From Neptunomonas antarctica (GTDB lineage Bacteria; Pseudomonadota; Gammaproteobacteria; Pseudomonadales; Balneatricaceae), in contig NZ_LJSI01000021.1 of the NCBI RefSeq assembly GCF_001305295.1, forward strand, positions 1 through 64,000: a stretch of DNA of 64,000 nt, written 5' to 3'. Each line of letters opens with the position of its first letter. The stretch's first letter is position 1. The notes beneath the pieces are model-generated. The model did not search any database. It saw nothing but the letters and a program-made list of their open reading frames with translations, and was not told where the DNA came from. The position numbers and the translations under genes are program-made. Positions 15,638-23,714 of the stretch are shown here, one piece after another.

Positions 15638-17152
15638 GTGGTTAAGTATCAGCAGACATTAAAAAGTATTCATACTCAGTTGGGGCGCGGTGCTGATCTT
15701 CCCGTGTTTAGTGCGTCACTCAATCGTATCCAGGAGTTGAGCCGCTCGCCTGAAGGTGATGCTATGGTGTTAGCCATGGCTATTTTGAAAGATGCCAGTT
15801 TGTCGGCCAAGTTGCTTCGTATTGCAAATACACCTGAGTTTAATCGAGGGATTGGTAAGGTTGCCGTTATTTCGCGTGCCGTCATATTGCTGGGTTTTAA
15901 CCGTATTAAAAACCTCTCTATCTCGTTAAAGCTGATTGAAAATTTCAATGACGCACATCCTGATTCAGGGCTTGAAAAATTGCTGTTACGGGCCTTTCTG
16001 AATGCCTCTATGGCCCGCGAATTAGCGGCTAAAGCGGGTATTCGTGATATTGAAGAAACATTCTTGTGTGGTTTACTGTTTAACTTAGGGGAGATTATTG
16101 TTTCCTCCACTATGCCTGACGTTTATAAGAAAATGTGTGCTGCCAAAGCTTTAGGTAAGCAATCATGGAGTAGTATTCAGTTGTCGGAATTGGGCGGACA
16201 ATTCAGTGATATCGGCCAGGATCTGGCTCAAAGCTGGGGCTTTCCTCCCACGGTGGTCAAAACGATGGACGAGATGACGGCCGGAAAATCAGATAAGCTC
16301 GTTTATGATCAGCACCTGTTGATCTCATTTAGTCACACTCTGATCGAAAAAGTCTACGGCGAGCAAGTGCATGAAGATAATTTTGGCCTGCTGAGTGATG
16401 CGCTGGAAACACGTTTTTCGCTGCTGGATCAGGATGTTGAAGCGTGCTTTGACGATGCCTGCAAATTAGCTGCAAATATGGTTGAAGAATACGGTATTGA
16501 CTTACAGGGGCTGGTTCCCGTGATGCAAGAAACAGGTGATCCTAAGTTAGATGACTGTATTCGGCGTACCGCTTATTTCTTTCATTCCCGAAAGCAACTT
16601 ACTCAGCCAGAGGGTATCGGTGTTAAACAACCGAAGAAGAAAAATGACAGCCCAGAGAAACAATTAAATTATCTGAATCGGCTAGCTGAATTAACGGCAG
16701 AGAACGGAGCCGCGCATACGATTTTGTCGCAGGTTGTTGAAGGGATCAAAGCCTGCACCTCTTATGACCGAGTGATATTTTGTCTATACCGCAAAGCACC
16801 GCCCATGTTAAGTATGAAAATTGCAGAAGGTGAGTCGTTAGAAGGATTGGAGTGTTTTTTTACTGAAGGACGTCCTGAAGTGGATATGCGTTTGTTTTTT
16901 CATATCATTAAAAAAGAGATGACGCTGTTGGTATCAGATGTCAATGAGGCCGGTTGGAAAGAACGTTTGCCCCCTGCTTTTATTAAGGAAGTAAATCCTC
17001 GTGGAATGGTCATTGCGCCGTTGGTTATAAGGGGCAAGGTGATTGGTTTATTTTATGCAGACAGAACCGCGCAACCCTTGGATGATACTGATTTTACATG
17101 CTTTAACCAGTTTGCCATTCAGGCAAAAATTGCGCTTTCCCATCGGGCTTAA
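15638..17152 (+). CDS. HDOD and GAF domain signalling protein
   Basis: A 504-residue cytoplasmic protein. Residues about 15-215 form an HDOD domain (SPEGDAMVLAMAILKDASLSAKLLRIANTP in type, then GFNRIKNLSISL and ETFLCGLLFNLGEI), a metal-free relative of HD phosphohydrolases used in signalling. A linker and a C-terminal GAF domain (about 345-500) follow. Such proteins take part in regulation of motility, cell cycle or second messengers; the ligand is unknown. It starts with GTG 15638 and a poor ribosome site. It ends 19 bases before the convergent adenosyltransferase gene. Confidence 0.85.
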   Translation: MVKYQQTLKSIHTQLGRGADLPVFSASLNRIQELSRSPEGDAMVLAMAILKDASLSAKLLRIANTPEFNRGIGKVAVISRAVILLGFNRIKNLSISLKLIENFNDAHPDSGLEKLLLRAFLNASMARELAAKAGIRDIEETFLCGLLFNLGEIIVSSTMPDVYKKMCAAKALGKQSWSSIQLSELGGQFSDIGQDLAQSWGFPPTVVKTMDEMTAGKSDKLVYDQHLLISFSHTLIEKVYGEQVHEDNFGLLSDALETRFSLLDQDVEACFDDACKLAANMVEEYGIDLQGLVPVMQETGDPKLDDCIRRTAYFFHSRKQLTQPEGIGVKQPKKKNDSPEKQLNYLNRLAELTAENGAAHTILSQVVEGIKACTSYDRVIFCLYRKAPPMLSMKIAEGESLEGLECFFTEGRPEVDMRLFFHIIKKEMTLLVSDVNEAGWKERLPPAFIKEVNPRGMVIAPLVIRGKVIGLFYADRTAQPLDDTDFTCFNQFAIQAKIALSHRA

Positions 17153-17171
17153 CGGTTTACTCTTGTAATTG

Positions 17172-17729
17172 TTATTTATGCCTGGGTTGCCAGCAGATTT
17201 CTTGGTTACCGTTACGCCGTGCCAGTATCCGGGCACAGACAAACAGCAGATCCGACAGGCGGTTCAGGTAGACAGCGCCCATAGGATTCTGATCTTCAGC
17301 ATCGCACAGCCGAATCATTTGGCGCTCTGCTCTGCGGCAGATACTTCTGGCCTGATGGCAATAAGCAGCGCTACGGCTACCCCCTGGCAGAATAAATTCT
17401 GTGAGCGGTGGTAATTGCTCATTCAGCGCATCCAGGTGGTTTTCCAGCTCGGTGACGATAGCCGGCGTGATCGCCTGATACTCTGGATTGGCCATCGCAA
17501 TCTCTCCTCCTAAGTCGAAGAGGTCATTCTGAACCTGAAAAAAGACCGGCGCTAACGCATCATCGTTTGCTAATTCAGTCCGTAAAATACCCAGCACTGA
17601 GTTCAGCTCATCAATATCGCCCAGCGTTTCAATACGCTCAGAGGTTTTTGACACTCTGCTGCCGTCGGCAAGACCGGTCGTGCCTTTATCGCCGGTGCGG
17701 GTATAGATGCGTGTCAGCCTGTTGGTCAT
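17172..17729 (-). CDS. Cob(I)alamin adenosyltransferase, PduO type
   Basis: A 185-residue enzyme making adenosylcobalamin from ATP and cob(I)alamin. The N-terminal ATP loop YTRTGDKGTTGLADGSRV (residues 9-26) and C-terminal R-x-x-R-AER and YLNRLSDLLFVCAR motifs define the PduO family, unrelated to BtuR/CobO. It lies just after btuB on the same strand, separated by 54 bases with a strong hairpin, so it probably belongs to the same B12-riboswitch-controlled transcript: uptake followed by conversion to the cofactor form. Confidence 0.93.
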   Translation of the reverse strand: MTNRLTRIYTRTGDKGTTGLADGSRVSKTSERIETLGDIDELNSVLGILRTELANDDALAPVFFQVQNDLFDLGGEIAMANPEYQAITPAIVTELENHLDALNEQLPPLTEFILPGGSRSAAYCHQARSICRRAERQMIRLCDAEDQNPMGAVYLNRLSDLLFVCARILARRNGNQEICWQPRHK

Positions 17730-17749
17730 TGTCTATTCCTGATATTAAG

Positions 17750-17772
17750 CAGGGCTGGCAGTACCAGCCCTG
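17750..17772 (-). terminator. Intercistronic hairpin between btuB and the adenosyltransferase gene
   Basis: A perfect 9-bp inverted repeat CAGGGCTGG/CCAGCCCTG with a 5-base spacer. On the coding strand no U-run follows, so it is more likely a partial attenuator or an mRNA-stabilising stem that sets the btuB to adenosyltransferase ratio than a full terminator. Confidence 0.55.
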
Positions 17773-17783
17773 TGTGCAACTAT

Positions 17784-19703
17784 TTAAAAAGCATAGCCTA
17801 CAGTTAAGAGCATATTTCGCTCGGGCGCAGGATAATGGTTCGTTGATCCATAACGGTTGCCGATATATGCGTCATATTCTTCATTGAACATATTGTTGAT
17901 GGTTAACTGGGTTGTCCAGTGGTTACGTTGCCACTTTAACGAAGCGTTCATAACAACATAACCATCAATTTTACTGAGCGCGTTGGCATCATCGCCCGCT
18001 AAATAACGTTCACCGGTATATTGTCCGTCAACATAGAGGTTCCATTGCTGATCAAAGCGGTAGTTGGCAAAAAGATTAAACGTATGGCGTGCAACAAAGG
18101 GGACTTCATTGCCTTTAAATGAACCTGCTAATAATTCTGAATCAGTATAGGTGTATGTACCACCAATTTTCAGGTTGTTCAACAATGCATGTTCTGCGCC
18201 GAGAATGATGCCTTTACGCAGGGAGCGGTCCATATTGAGATTGGCACCCCAGCCAGCATTGGCTTCAGCGTCATACAAAATTTCGTTATCAAGTTCAAGC
18301 CTGTAGAGATTCAGCATTAATTTAGTTTTCTGATAGTCACCTTGCCAGCCGAGTTCCCATGAGGTGCCTTCTTGTGGCTGAAGAAAGTCAATACCAGAAG
18401 GGGTGTAACCATTCTCTTCTACTGCTGCGAAACGTACGTTTTCATCGCGTCTTAAAAAGATTTTATGGTTAGGTCGTAGTTGCCAGTTAATACCAAATTC
18501 TTTAACAAAAGCAGAGTCTGAGTGTTCGGTGCTCTCCTTAATATTATTATCTTTAACGCGTGTGTTACGCGCACCTACTGTTGCGGATAGCGTTTCACTG
18601 ACCGGATAGATAACCTGAGTATAAAAGGCGTGGGCGGTTTGTTCGCTATTGTAGTAGCCGTTCCATGCCTGGAAATCACTATTGCGGTAGTCATATCCGG
18701 CTGTCAGGATAATATCGCCGTGAATCGCAGGGAGGTGACCAGTAATACGAGGTGTAAAAGAATTCACTCGGGTATCTTGACTGTAACTGGAACCAAGAAC
18801 ACCTTTACCGTTACTGTCTCGTTGGCTGGCTTCTGCATGTAATGTAAATTGATCAGACAACGACTGAGCGAGTGTTATTTCGCTGACGGTTACGTCGTTA
18901 TTAAAGAAATCATTGGGCGTGCCTGCAGCGCGTGCATCCGCTTGCACTTGTGCATCGCTTAGTGACCCCGGTAAACGCTGATTATCATTGATGACCTGAT
19001 GTGAAAAGCCAATTTCACCGCTGTGATAGCGATAAGATAACCCAGCTTCTAAACGCTCAAATTCTTTCTCGCTGTTATCACGATAGCCGTTGCTGGTGTT
19101 GTTATTCATATTTAAGCGAACACCCAGGCCGTTTTCATAGCGATGCTCAAAACCTGCAGCAAGCTTAGCCGTGTCATATGATCCTGCTGAAACCTGAATC
19201 TGTCCGCTTGAACCCTCAATAGAGCGAGTGATGATATTGATCACACCGCCTACCGCATTTTGGCCATACAGCACACCTGCGCTACCTTGTAGCACTTCAA
19301 TTCTCTCTACATTGTTAAGAGAAATAATGCTCAGATCGGGTGCTTCCAGAGTGGGGTTGTTCAGTGGTCTGCCATTCACTAAAATCAGTACGTTCTGGCT
19401 GCTGTTTTCACCAAAACCGCGCATGGAGACAACGCCGTCATTACTATTGCCGGTGTAGTTTTGTGTGATCTGTACGGTACCGCTACTGCGCAGTGCTTCA
19501 AATACATTGGAAGCTCCGCTGGCACTGATTTGTTGACGAGTAATGACGCTGACAGTTTTACCCGCCATCTCTTCCGATAATAATGAACGCGTGCCTGTAA
19601 CTGTTATATTCAGAGGCTGATTGATTATTGAAGAGGCGAAAGTCATAGAGGAGATACTAGCAAGCGTAGTCGCTGCTAAAAGCGAAGGGGTTAATTTAAA
19701 CAT
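17784..19703 (-). CDS. btuB: TonB-dependent outer-membrane receptor, BtuB-like (vitamin B12)
   Basis: About 639 residues. I start it at the ATG at 19703 (GAGG eight bases before), giving a signal peptide ending MTFA. A TonB-box-like NITVTGTR follows, then the plug domain (SVITRQQISASGASNVFEAL, VLILVNGRPLNNP, IERIEVLQGSAGVLYGQNAVGGVINIITR type) and a beta-barrel ending in a terminal aromatic (VGYAF). Assignment to cobalamin rests on the B12 riboswitch upstream and the adenosyltransferase downstream, not on barrel sequence alone. Confidence 0.92.
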   Translation of the reverse strand: MFKLTPSLLAATTLASISSMTFASSIINQPLNITVTGTRSLLSEEMAGKTVSVITRQQISASGASNVFEALRSSGTVQITQNYTGNSNDGVVSMRGFGENSSQNVLILVNGRPLNNPTLEAPDLSIISLNNVERIEVLQGSAGVLYGQNAVGGVINIITRSIEGSSGQIQVSAGSYDTAKLAAGFEHRYENGLGVRLNMNNNTSNGYRDNSEKEFERLEAGLSYRYHSGEIGFSHQVINDNQRLPGSLSDAQVQADARAAGTPNDFFNNDVTVSEITLAQSLSDQFTLHAEASQRDSNGKGVLGSSYSQDTRVNSFTPRITGHLPAIHGDIILTAGYDYRNSDFQAWNGYYNSEQTAHAFYTQVIYPVSETLSATVGARNTRVKDNNIKESTEHSDSAFVKEFGINWQLRPNHKIFLRRDENVRFAAVEENGYTPSGIDFLQPQEGTSWELGWQGDYQKTKLMLNLYRLELDNEILYDAEANAGWGANLNMDRSLRKGIILGAEHALLNNLKIGGTYTYTDSELLAGSFKGNEVPFVARHTFNLFANYRFDQQWNLYVDGQYTGERYLAGDDANALSKIDGYVVMNASLKWQRNHWTTQLTINNMFNEEYDAYIGNRYGSTNHYPAPERNMLLTVGYAF

Positions 19704-19744
19704 GTAAAACCTCAAACTATGCGCCCACCGCGCATCAGGTTAGA

Positions 19745-19890
19745 AATAAAACAGGCCGGTATCCGGACTCTCGATCTTTGTTATGAAGATCGATTACCGT
19801 TGCGGGGGCAGCGTCGGCGTTGTATTAGCTGTGTAGCTAAAGTAATACGCACCGTTCTTCCCGTTTAACCTTTACAGGCACCTGAATAAC
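19745..19890 (-). promoter_or_regulatory. Cobalamin (AdoCbl) riboswitch upstream of btuB
   Basis: Read on the minus strand, the leader contains in order the conserved pieces of the class: GGTGCC, GGGAA, CGGTGCG, then CGCTGCCCCCGCAACGGTAA, and close to the end GAGTCCGGATACCGGCCTG, about 40 bases before the btuB start. Order and spacing fit the B12 element. On ligand binding it should hide the ribosome site or stop transcription of btuB and probably of the following adenosyltransferase gene. Confidence 0.92.
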
Positions 19891-19990
19891 TGGAGGCGAA
19901 GTTTACAGGGCGGTTTTAGGTGATGCAATCAGCGGAGGAGGGATAAGGTTGCTCACTGGTAAATAATGATCAACCTTATTAATGACTTAA

Positions 19991-20218
19991 CTACGCATCA
20001 TAATGTTCGGCAAATTTACGTATTTCGTGAGCGAGTCGCTCGACACGATCCGCTGCTTTTTCGAGCTCTTCTAAGACGGCGGTGCTAATGGACGATTCGA
20101 CAATTAACTCTAAAGCAACAAAATTTGACTCTCCAATCTGAAGGCGGAGTTCAGGTGTTAATTTTCCTTTAAAGGATTCAACAACATTGTGAGAGTGTTG
20201 CGTTTGTTTCTGTGACAT
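19991..20218 (-). CDS. Small protein of unknown function, co-transcribed with PPK2
   Basis: 75 residues, predicted mostly alpha-helical, with a Glu/Ala-rich C-terminal helix (VLEELEKAADRVERLAHEIRKFAEHYDA in part) that could form a coiled coil. It starts 21 bases after the PPK2 stop on the same strand with a GGGAT-like ribosome site. I recognise no family. The tight spacing suggests a function tied to polyphosphate kinase 2, perhaps as a small binding partner, but this is position only. Confidence 0.65.
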   Translation of the reverse strand: MSQKQTQHSHNVVESFKGKLTPELRLQIGESNFVALELIVESSISTAVLEELEKAADRVERLAHEIRKFAEHYDA

Positions 20219-20238
20219 GGAAAATCCCTTCGTTTGAA

Positions 20239-21135
20239 TTATTTGTTATTAGACAAAAAGATGTGTTCATCTTGTTCATGAATATCACGTGCATTACCCA
20301 CGATGAGTGAGTCAGGTGTTAATAAAATATCAAGATTCTTATTAGGGTATGGAAGTGAATTCAGAATAAAGCGCATGGCATTAATACGGGCGCGTTTCTT
20401 ATCATCTGATTTAATAACTGTCCAGGGGGCGTCTGCTGTATCAGTATAAAAAAACATAGCCTCTTTTGCTTCAGTGTATGCGTCCCATTTATCCAGAGAT
20501 GCCAGATCAATAGGAGATAATTTCCACTGTTTTAGCGGGGCGACTTTACGTGCTTGAAAACGCTCAAATTGTTTATCACGGCTCACGGAAAACCAGAATT
20601 TAAATAAACGAATGTTGCTACGAACTAACATTCGTTCGAAGTCCGGTGTCTGGCGCATAAATTCAAGGTATTCAGCAGGAGAGCAAAAATTCATGACTCG
20701 TTCAACGCCCGCACGGTTATACCAGGAGCGGTCAAAAAGTAAGATGTCACCTTTAGTCGGAAAGTGCTTCACGTATCGTTGGTAATACCACTGGCCTTTC
20801 TCTTCCTCGGTGGGTTTTTCCAGTGCGATTACTTTTGCACCACGAGGATTCAGGTGTTCCATAAAGCGCTTTATGGTGCCCCCTTTACCGGCGGCATCTC
20901 GTCCTTCAAATAGGATGATAATACGTTCGCCGGTTTCACGTGCCCAGCTCTGCATTTTTAGCAGCTCAATCTGCAGATCTTTTTTGAGGCTTTCGTATTC
21001 ATTTCGGGAAAGTTTTTCTTGAGTCTTAGTTATCTCTGTACTGTTTTCAGCCATGCCAGGCGAATCATTCAGTTCAGATGTAGACTCAAGTGCTTCAATA
21101 GTTTCTTGCGGTTCTGTTTTTACAAGATGATCCAT
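20239..21135 (-). CDS. ppk2: Polyphosphate kinase 2 (PPK2 family)
   Basis: A 298-residue PPK2 that transfers phosphate between polyphosphate and nucleoside diphosphates. Walker A FEGRDAAGKGGTIK is at 76-89 and Walker B LLFDRSWYNRAGVERVM near 137, with YQRYVKHFP between and the SRDKQFERFQAR lid after. The first 40 residues are an acidic, low-complexity extension not needed for catalysis. One PPK2 domain is present (class I or III). No ppk1 or ppx is nearby. It probably forms an operon with the 75-residue gene downstream. Confidence 0.93.
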   Translation of the reverse strand: MDHLVKTEPQETIEALESTSELNDSPGMAENSTEITKTQEKLSRNEYESLKKDLQIELLKMQSWARETGERIIILFEGRDAAGKGGTIKRFMEHLNPRGAKVIALEKPTEEEKGQWYYQRYVKHFPTKGDILLFDRSWYNRAGVERVMNFCSPAEYLEFMRQTPDFERMLVRSNIRLFKFWFSVSRDKQFERFQARKVAPLKQWKLSPIDLASLDKWDAYTEAKEAMFFYTDTADAPWTVIKSDDKKRARINAMRFILNSLPYPNKNLDILLTPDSLIVGNARDIHEQDEHIFLSNNK

Positions 21136-21364
21136 TAATGTCTCCTTTGAAAGGTTGCCTATAATTAATAATTATCCTCTCTCTCGTGGCAATTCCTTTG
21201 ATCGAAGTCACTTAATTAATGAGATCTGAAGTGACAGTAGTGTAAGAATCGAAATATTTTATATTCCAGAGTGTGCTATTTGAACTTTTATGGGGGGGGA
21301 GAATTGCTTTTTAGTTTATGGAGGAGGTTAGATATCAGTGATTGTGACTGATATGAGATTTAAA

Positions 21365-22279
21365 TTAGTGAGGTAGCGATAGTTGTCGAACCTGTTGTAA
21401 CAAGGAACGATTTTCTGGCGTATGGCACTTGAGATTGTCTGCTTTCTTGCATAAAAAACCAGTAATTTGTTCGATCTCTGTTGGCCTTTTTTGCTGAATA
21501 TCTTGTAGCATTGATGAGTAGTTTTCAGCGGTAGCTCTGGCTATCAACAGGGCCATTTCATAGAGAGGTTTTTCAAACAGCGGTTGCCCGCAGGCAGCTG
21601 CAATCATTTCTACTTCACTGCACACTTGTAGCATCTTTCCTGAAAGCTCTGGGTCTGACGCTAACATGCCATTTTTACAGTTATTTAAGGCAGTAAGCGG
21701 GTTAATAGCCGCATTAATAGCGACTTTACACCACAGCTTATGTTCAATGTCGTTGGTTAAAGTGATAGTCAGATCGCCTGACGGTGAAAGGCATAGTGTA
21801 TTGCCAGACTGCTGCGCTTTGCTGGATAAAGCGCCAATTAATGTTTCTCCATAACCGGCCCTCACCACACGAAAGGGCGCCGATAGATATGCTCCGTCGG
21901 TTGTTGTCGCCGCCCAGATGGATAATGTGGGAAATAGCTCAACGACATCCTGTTGAGGTCCTAACCCATTTTGTAGCAAGACAACATTAGCATCGCAGCT
22001 GAGCCTATCGGTTACCGACTGTAAGGCGCTGATGGTGGAGTAAGCTTTGGTGCAAATGAGCAGGTTTCGGATAGGCGTGTCATTTTCTGCCAATTCAGCT
22101 CTAATGTTATACGCTTTGGCTTCATCATCTTTTGATTCGTAGACGATGCCGTTATTTTCACATAATTGTTGCAGGCGTTCTTTACTGCTTAAAATTAAAG
22201 TAACATCGTGTTTGGATTTGAAAAGCTGTACTGCCCAAGTGCAGCCGATGGCGCCAGCGCCAAGAATATGCCAATGCAT
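21365..22279 (-). CDS. Ketopantoate reductase family protein (PanE/ApbA-like)
   Basis: 304 residues. The N-terminal NADPH-binding motif HILGAGAIGCTWAVQL is at residues 4-19. LICTKAY (about 74) and LLQNGLGPQ follow, then the C-terminal helical domain with the KLWCKVAINAAINPLTAL segment bearing the catalytic lysine and conserved Asn residues. PanE makes pantoate for coenzyme A synthesis, but many paralogues act on other 2-keto acids. Without panB/panC neighbours, the true substrate stays open. Confidence 0.85.
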   Translation of the reverse strand: MHWHILGAGAIGCTWAVQLFKSKHDVTLILSSKERLQQLCENNGIVYESKDDEAKAYNIRAELAENDTPIRNLLICTKAYSTISALQSVTDRLSCDANVVLLQNGLGPQQDVVELFPTLSIWAATTTDGAYLSAPFRVVRAGYGETLIGALSSKAQQSGNTLCLSPSGDLTITLTNDIEHKLWCKVAINAAINPLTALNNCKNGMLASDPELSGKMLQVCSEVEMIAAACGQPLFEKPLYEMALLIARATAENYSSMLQDIQQKRPTEIEQITGFLCKKADNLKCHTPENRSLLQQVRQLSLPH

Positions 22280-22416
22280 TGGAAGAGATATCCATCAAAT
22301 AAAGCATCATAATAACGATAATCGCTTTCTACGTTAATGCATAAGGTGAAAAGCGTCTGCCGCTTGGTTAAAATAGCGCAATTAACATTGCCATAAAAGT
22401 ATTGAGGAAAACGAGT

Positions 22417-22899
22417 ATGCCATCATTTGATATTGTTTCTGAGCTGGATAAGCATGAAGTCACCAATGCGGTAGACCAGGCTAACCGTGAAATCCAGACG
22501 CGTTTTGATTTTAAAGGTGTCGCCGCCAGATTCGAGGTGAATGGTGACGATGTATCGATGGAAGCTGATGTCGATTTTCAGCTTCAGCAGATGCTTGATG
22601 TGTTGCGCTCAAAACTGATCGCCCGTGGCCTTGACCCTAAATGTCTGGAAGAGCAAAAAGCAGATACTTCAGGCGTAAAAGCGCGTCAGGAATTGACGAT
22701 TAAGCAAGGGCTTGATCAGCCTGTCGCGAAGAAGGTGATTAAAGTGCTAAAAGATGCAAAGTTGAAGGTGCAGACGCAAATTCAGGGAGAAAAAGTGCGT
22801 GTTACGGGTAAAAAACGTGATGATCTTCAGCAAGCAATGGCAGTGTTGAAAGATTCAGATATTGATATGCCACTACAGTTTAATAATTTTCGGGACTAG
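22417..22899 (+). CDS. yajQ: YajQ-family nucleotide-binding protein
   Basis: 160 residues, start at ATG 22417 (MPSFDIVSELD, the family N-terminus) with GAGG upstream. Hallmarks are VDQANREIQTRFDFKG, the central KQGLDQPVAKKVIK and the end MPLQFNNFRD. YajQ proteins bind nucleotides, and a Xanthomonas member is a cyclic-di-GMP receptor, so a link to the c-di-GMP phosphodiesterase elsewhere in the window is possible but unproven. Monocistronic, ended by the hairpin at 22950. Confidence 0.95.
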   Translation: MPSFDIVSELDKHEVTNAVDQANREIQTRFDFKGVAARFEVNGDDVSMEADVDFQLQQMLDVLRSKLIARGLDPKCLEEQKADTSGVKARQELTIKQGLDQPVAKKVIKVLKDAKLKVQTQIQGEKVRVTGKKRDDLQQAMAVLKDSDIDMPLQFNNFRD

Positions 22900-22949
22900 T
22901 TTTTCGGAATTAAGGTTCAGGGTTAATTTTTCGGGATTAGTGACAAACA

Positions 22950-22987
22950 CAAGGGGCTGAAATTTACTGCAGGTTATCCGCCCCTTG
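22950..22987. terminator. Hairpin between convergent yajQ and the Lys-rich small gene
   Basis: A perfect 8-bp inverted repeat CAAGGGGC/GCCCCTTG around a 22-base loop, lying between two converging genes. There is no long U-run, so efficiency is unclear, but it is placed to serve both directions. Confidence 0.5.
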
Positions 22988-23004
22988 GATATTAGGTAGT
23001 TAAA

Positions 23005-23121
23005 CTACTTGCTTTTTTTCAGTTGTTTTTTTAGTTTTTTCAGTTTGTCTTCTTGCTTTTCAATTTTAGCTTTACGTGCTTTAATTTCGCTTTTTACTTC
23101 TTTAGCTTTTACTTTAGACAT
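23005..23121 (-). CDS. 38-residue Lys-rich coiled-coil protein
   Basis: A short gene from ATG 23121 to TAG 23005 with a clear GGAGAAAATCGAC ribosome site. The product begins MSKVKAKEVKSEIKAR and continues as alternating K, E, L and I to a KKLKKQLKKSK end: about half the residues are charged, a single amphipathic helix. The biased composition and ribosome site argue for translation. Nucleic-acid or membrane binding is possible; no function known. Its start overlaps the 3' end of the upstream RHH-like frame. Confidence 0.65.
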   Translation of the reverse strand: MSKVKAKEVKSEIKARKAKIEKQEDKLKKLKKQLKKSK

Positions 23122-23309
23122 GTCGATTTTCTCCAATAATATATCGATTGATAATGTGTTGCCGACAGGTAACCTTTAGTCTTTGGTTCTTGCCCATGCT
23201 CCACAATAAAACCACGTATAAACCGGCGTATCTCTCGGGCTGCTTTCGTATCTGGTTCATCGCACAATGATACAAACTGATTGCGCTCATCTTCGTTAAT
23301 ACGAATCAA
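23109..23309 (-). CDS. Possible ribbon-helix-helix protein, N-terminus probably frameshifted
   Basis: A 66-residue frame whose first 40 residues (IRINEDERNQFVSLCDEPD, then DTKAAREIRRFIRGFIVEHG) resemble ribbon-helix-helix DNA-binding proteins or antitoxins. The only in-frame start is TTG at 23309. An ATG ten bases further up (ATGTTCTTTTGATT) is out of frame by one and would join if its T4 run had five bases. So it is either a TTG-started gene, a decayed gene or a sequencing error. No toxin partner is visible. Confidence 0.4.
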   Translation of the reverse strand: MIRINEDERNQFVSLCDEPDTKAAREIRRFIRGFIVEHGQEPKTKGYLSATHYQSIYYWRKSTCLK

Positions 23310-23390
23310 AAGAACATCTTATGTATATACGTTTAAATTATGATGAAGGGTGTGACTATTGAAGTCAACGCTTGAATAAAAGGTCCATAA

Positions 23391-23612
23391 TCAAATATTT
23401 TCTTCCATGCATGAGAGAATAAAGAGTTCTTTTATGAGTTCTTGTTCATTGATTCGCAGATCAGAAAAGTCAGCAGGGCATAAGCTACCTAAGGATATCA
23501 TCTCTTTAATTTGATCTGCGTTCCATTGAATCACTGGTATTTTACGTACCTTATGAGTGACTTCTATATAGGGGTCGGGGCGCTCCAGCCAAGCGTTGAT
23601 TTGATAGGTCAT
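23391..23612 (-). CDS. Conserved-looking small protein, possibly Fur-regulated
   Basis: 73 residues starting MTYQINAWLERPDPYIEV behind a good CGGAGGATGAACG ribosome site, with a helical C-terminus ending LFILSCMEENI. There are two cysteines and no signal peptide or membrane segment. I do not recognise the family. A near-consensus Fur box lies about 52-71 bases upstream of the ATG, so expression should rise under iron starvation. It lies downstream of the AmpG-like gene on the same strand, but the Fur box suggests its own promoter. Confidence 0.7.
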   Translation of the reverse strand: MTYQINAWLERPDPYIEVTHKVRKIPVIQWNADQIKEMISLGSLCPADFSDLRINEQELIKELFILSCMEENI

Positions 23613-23663
23613 CGTTCATCCTCCGTATTAAGTCGATGAAGAGTAAACGAAGCATAAATAAAT

Positions 23664-23683
23664 GTAAATGATAATCATTACTA
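23664..23683 (-). promoter_or_regulatory. Fur box
   Basis: AAATGATAATCATTACT matches the core of the Fur consensus (GATAATGATAATCATTATC), with the palindrome AATGATAATCATT intact. It lies between the AmpG-like gene and the 73-residue gene, both on the minus strand, upstream of the latter, so the small gene is the likely target. Confidence 0.8.
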
Positions 23684-23714
23684 TTTATAAGTGAAGCGAC
23701 AATCTAGCCCAATA

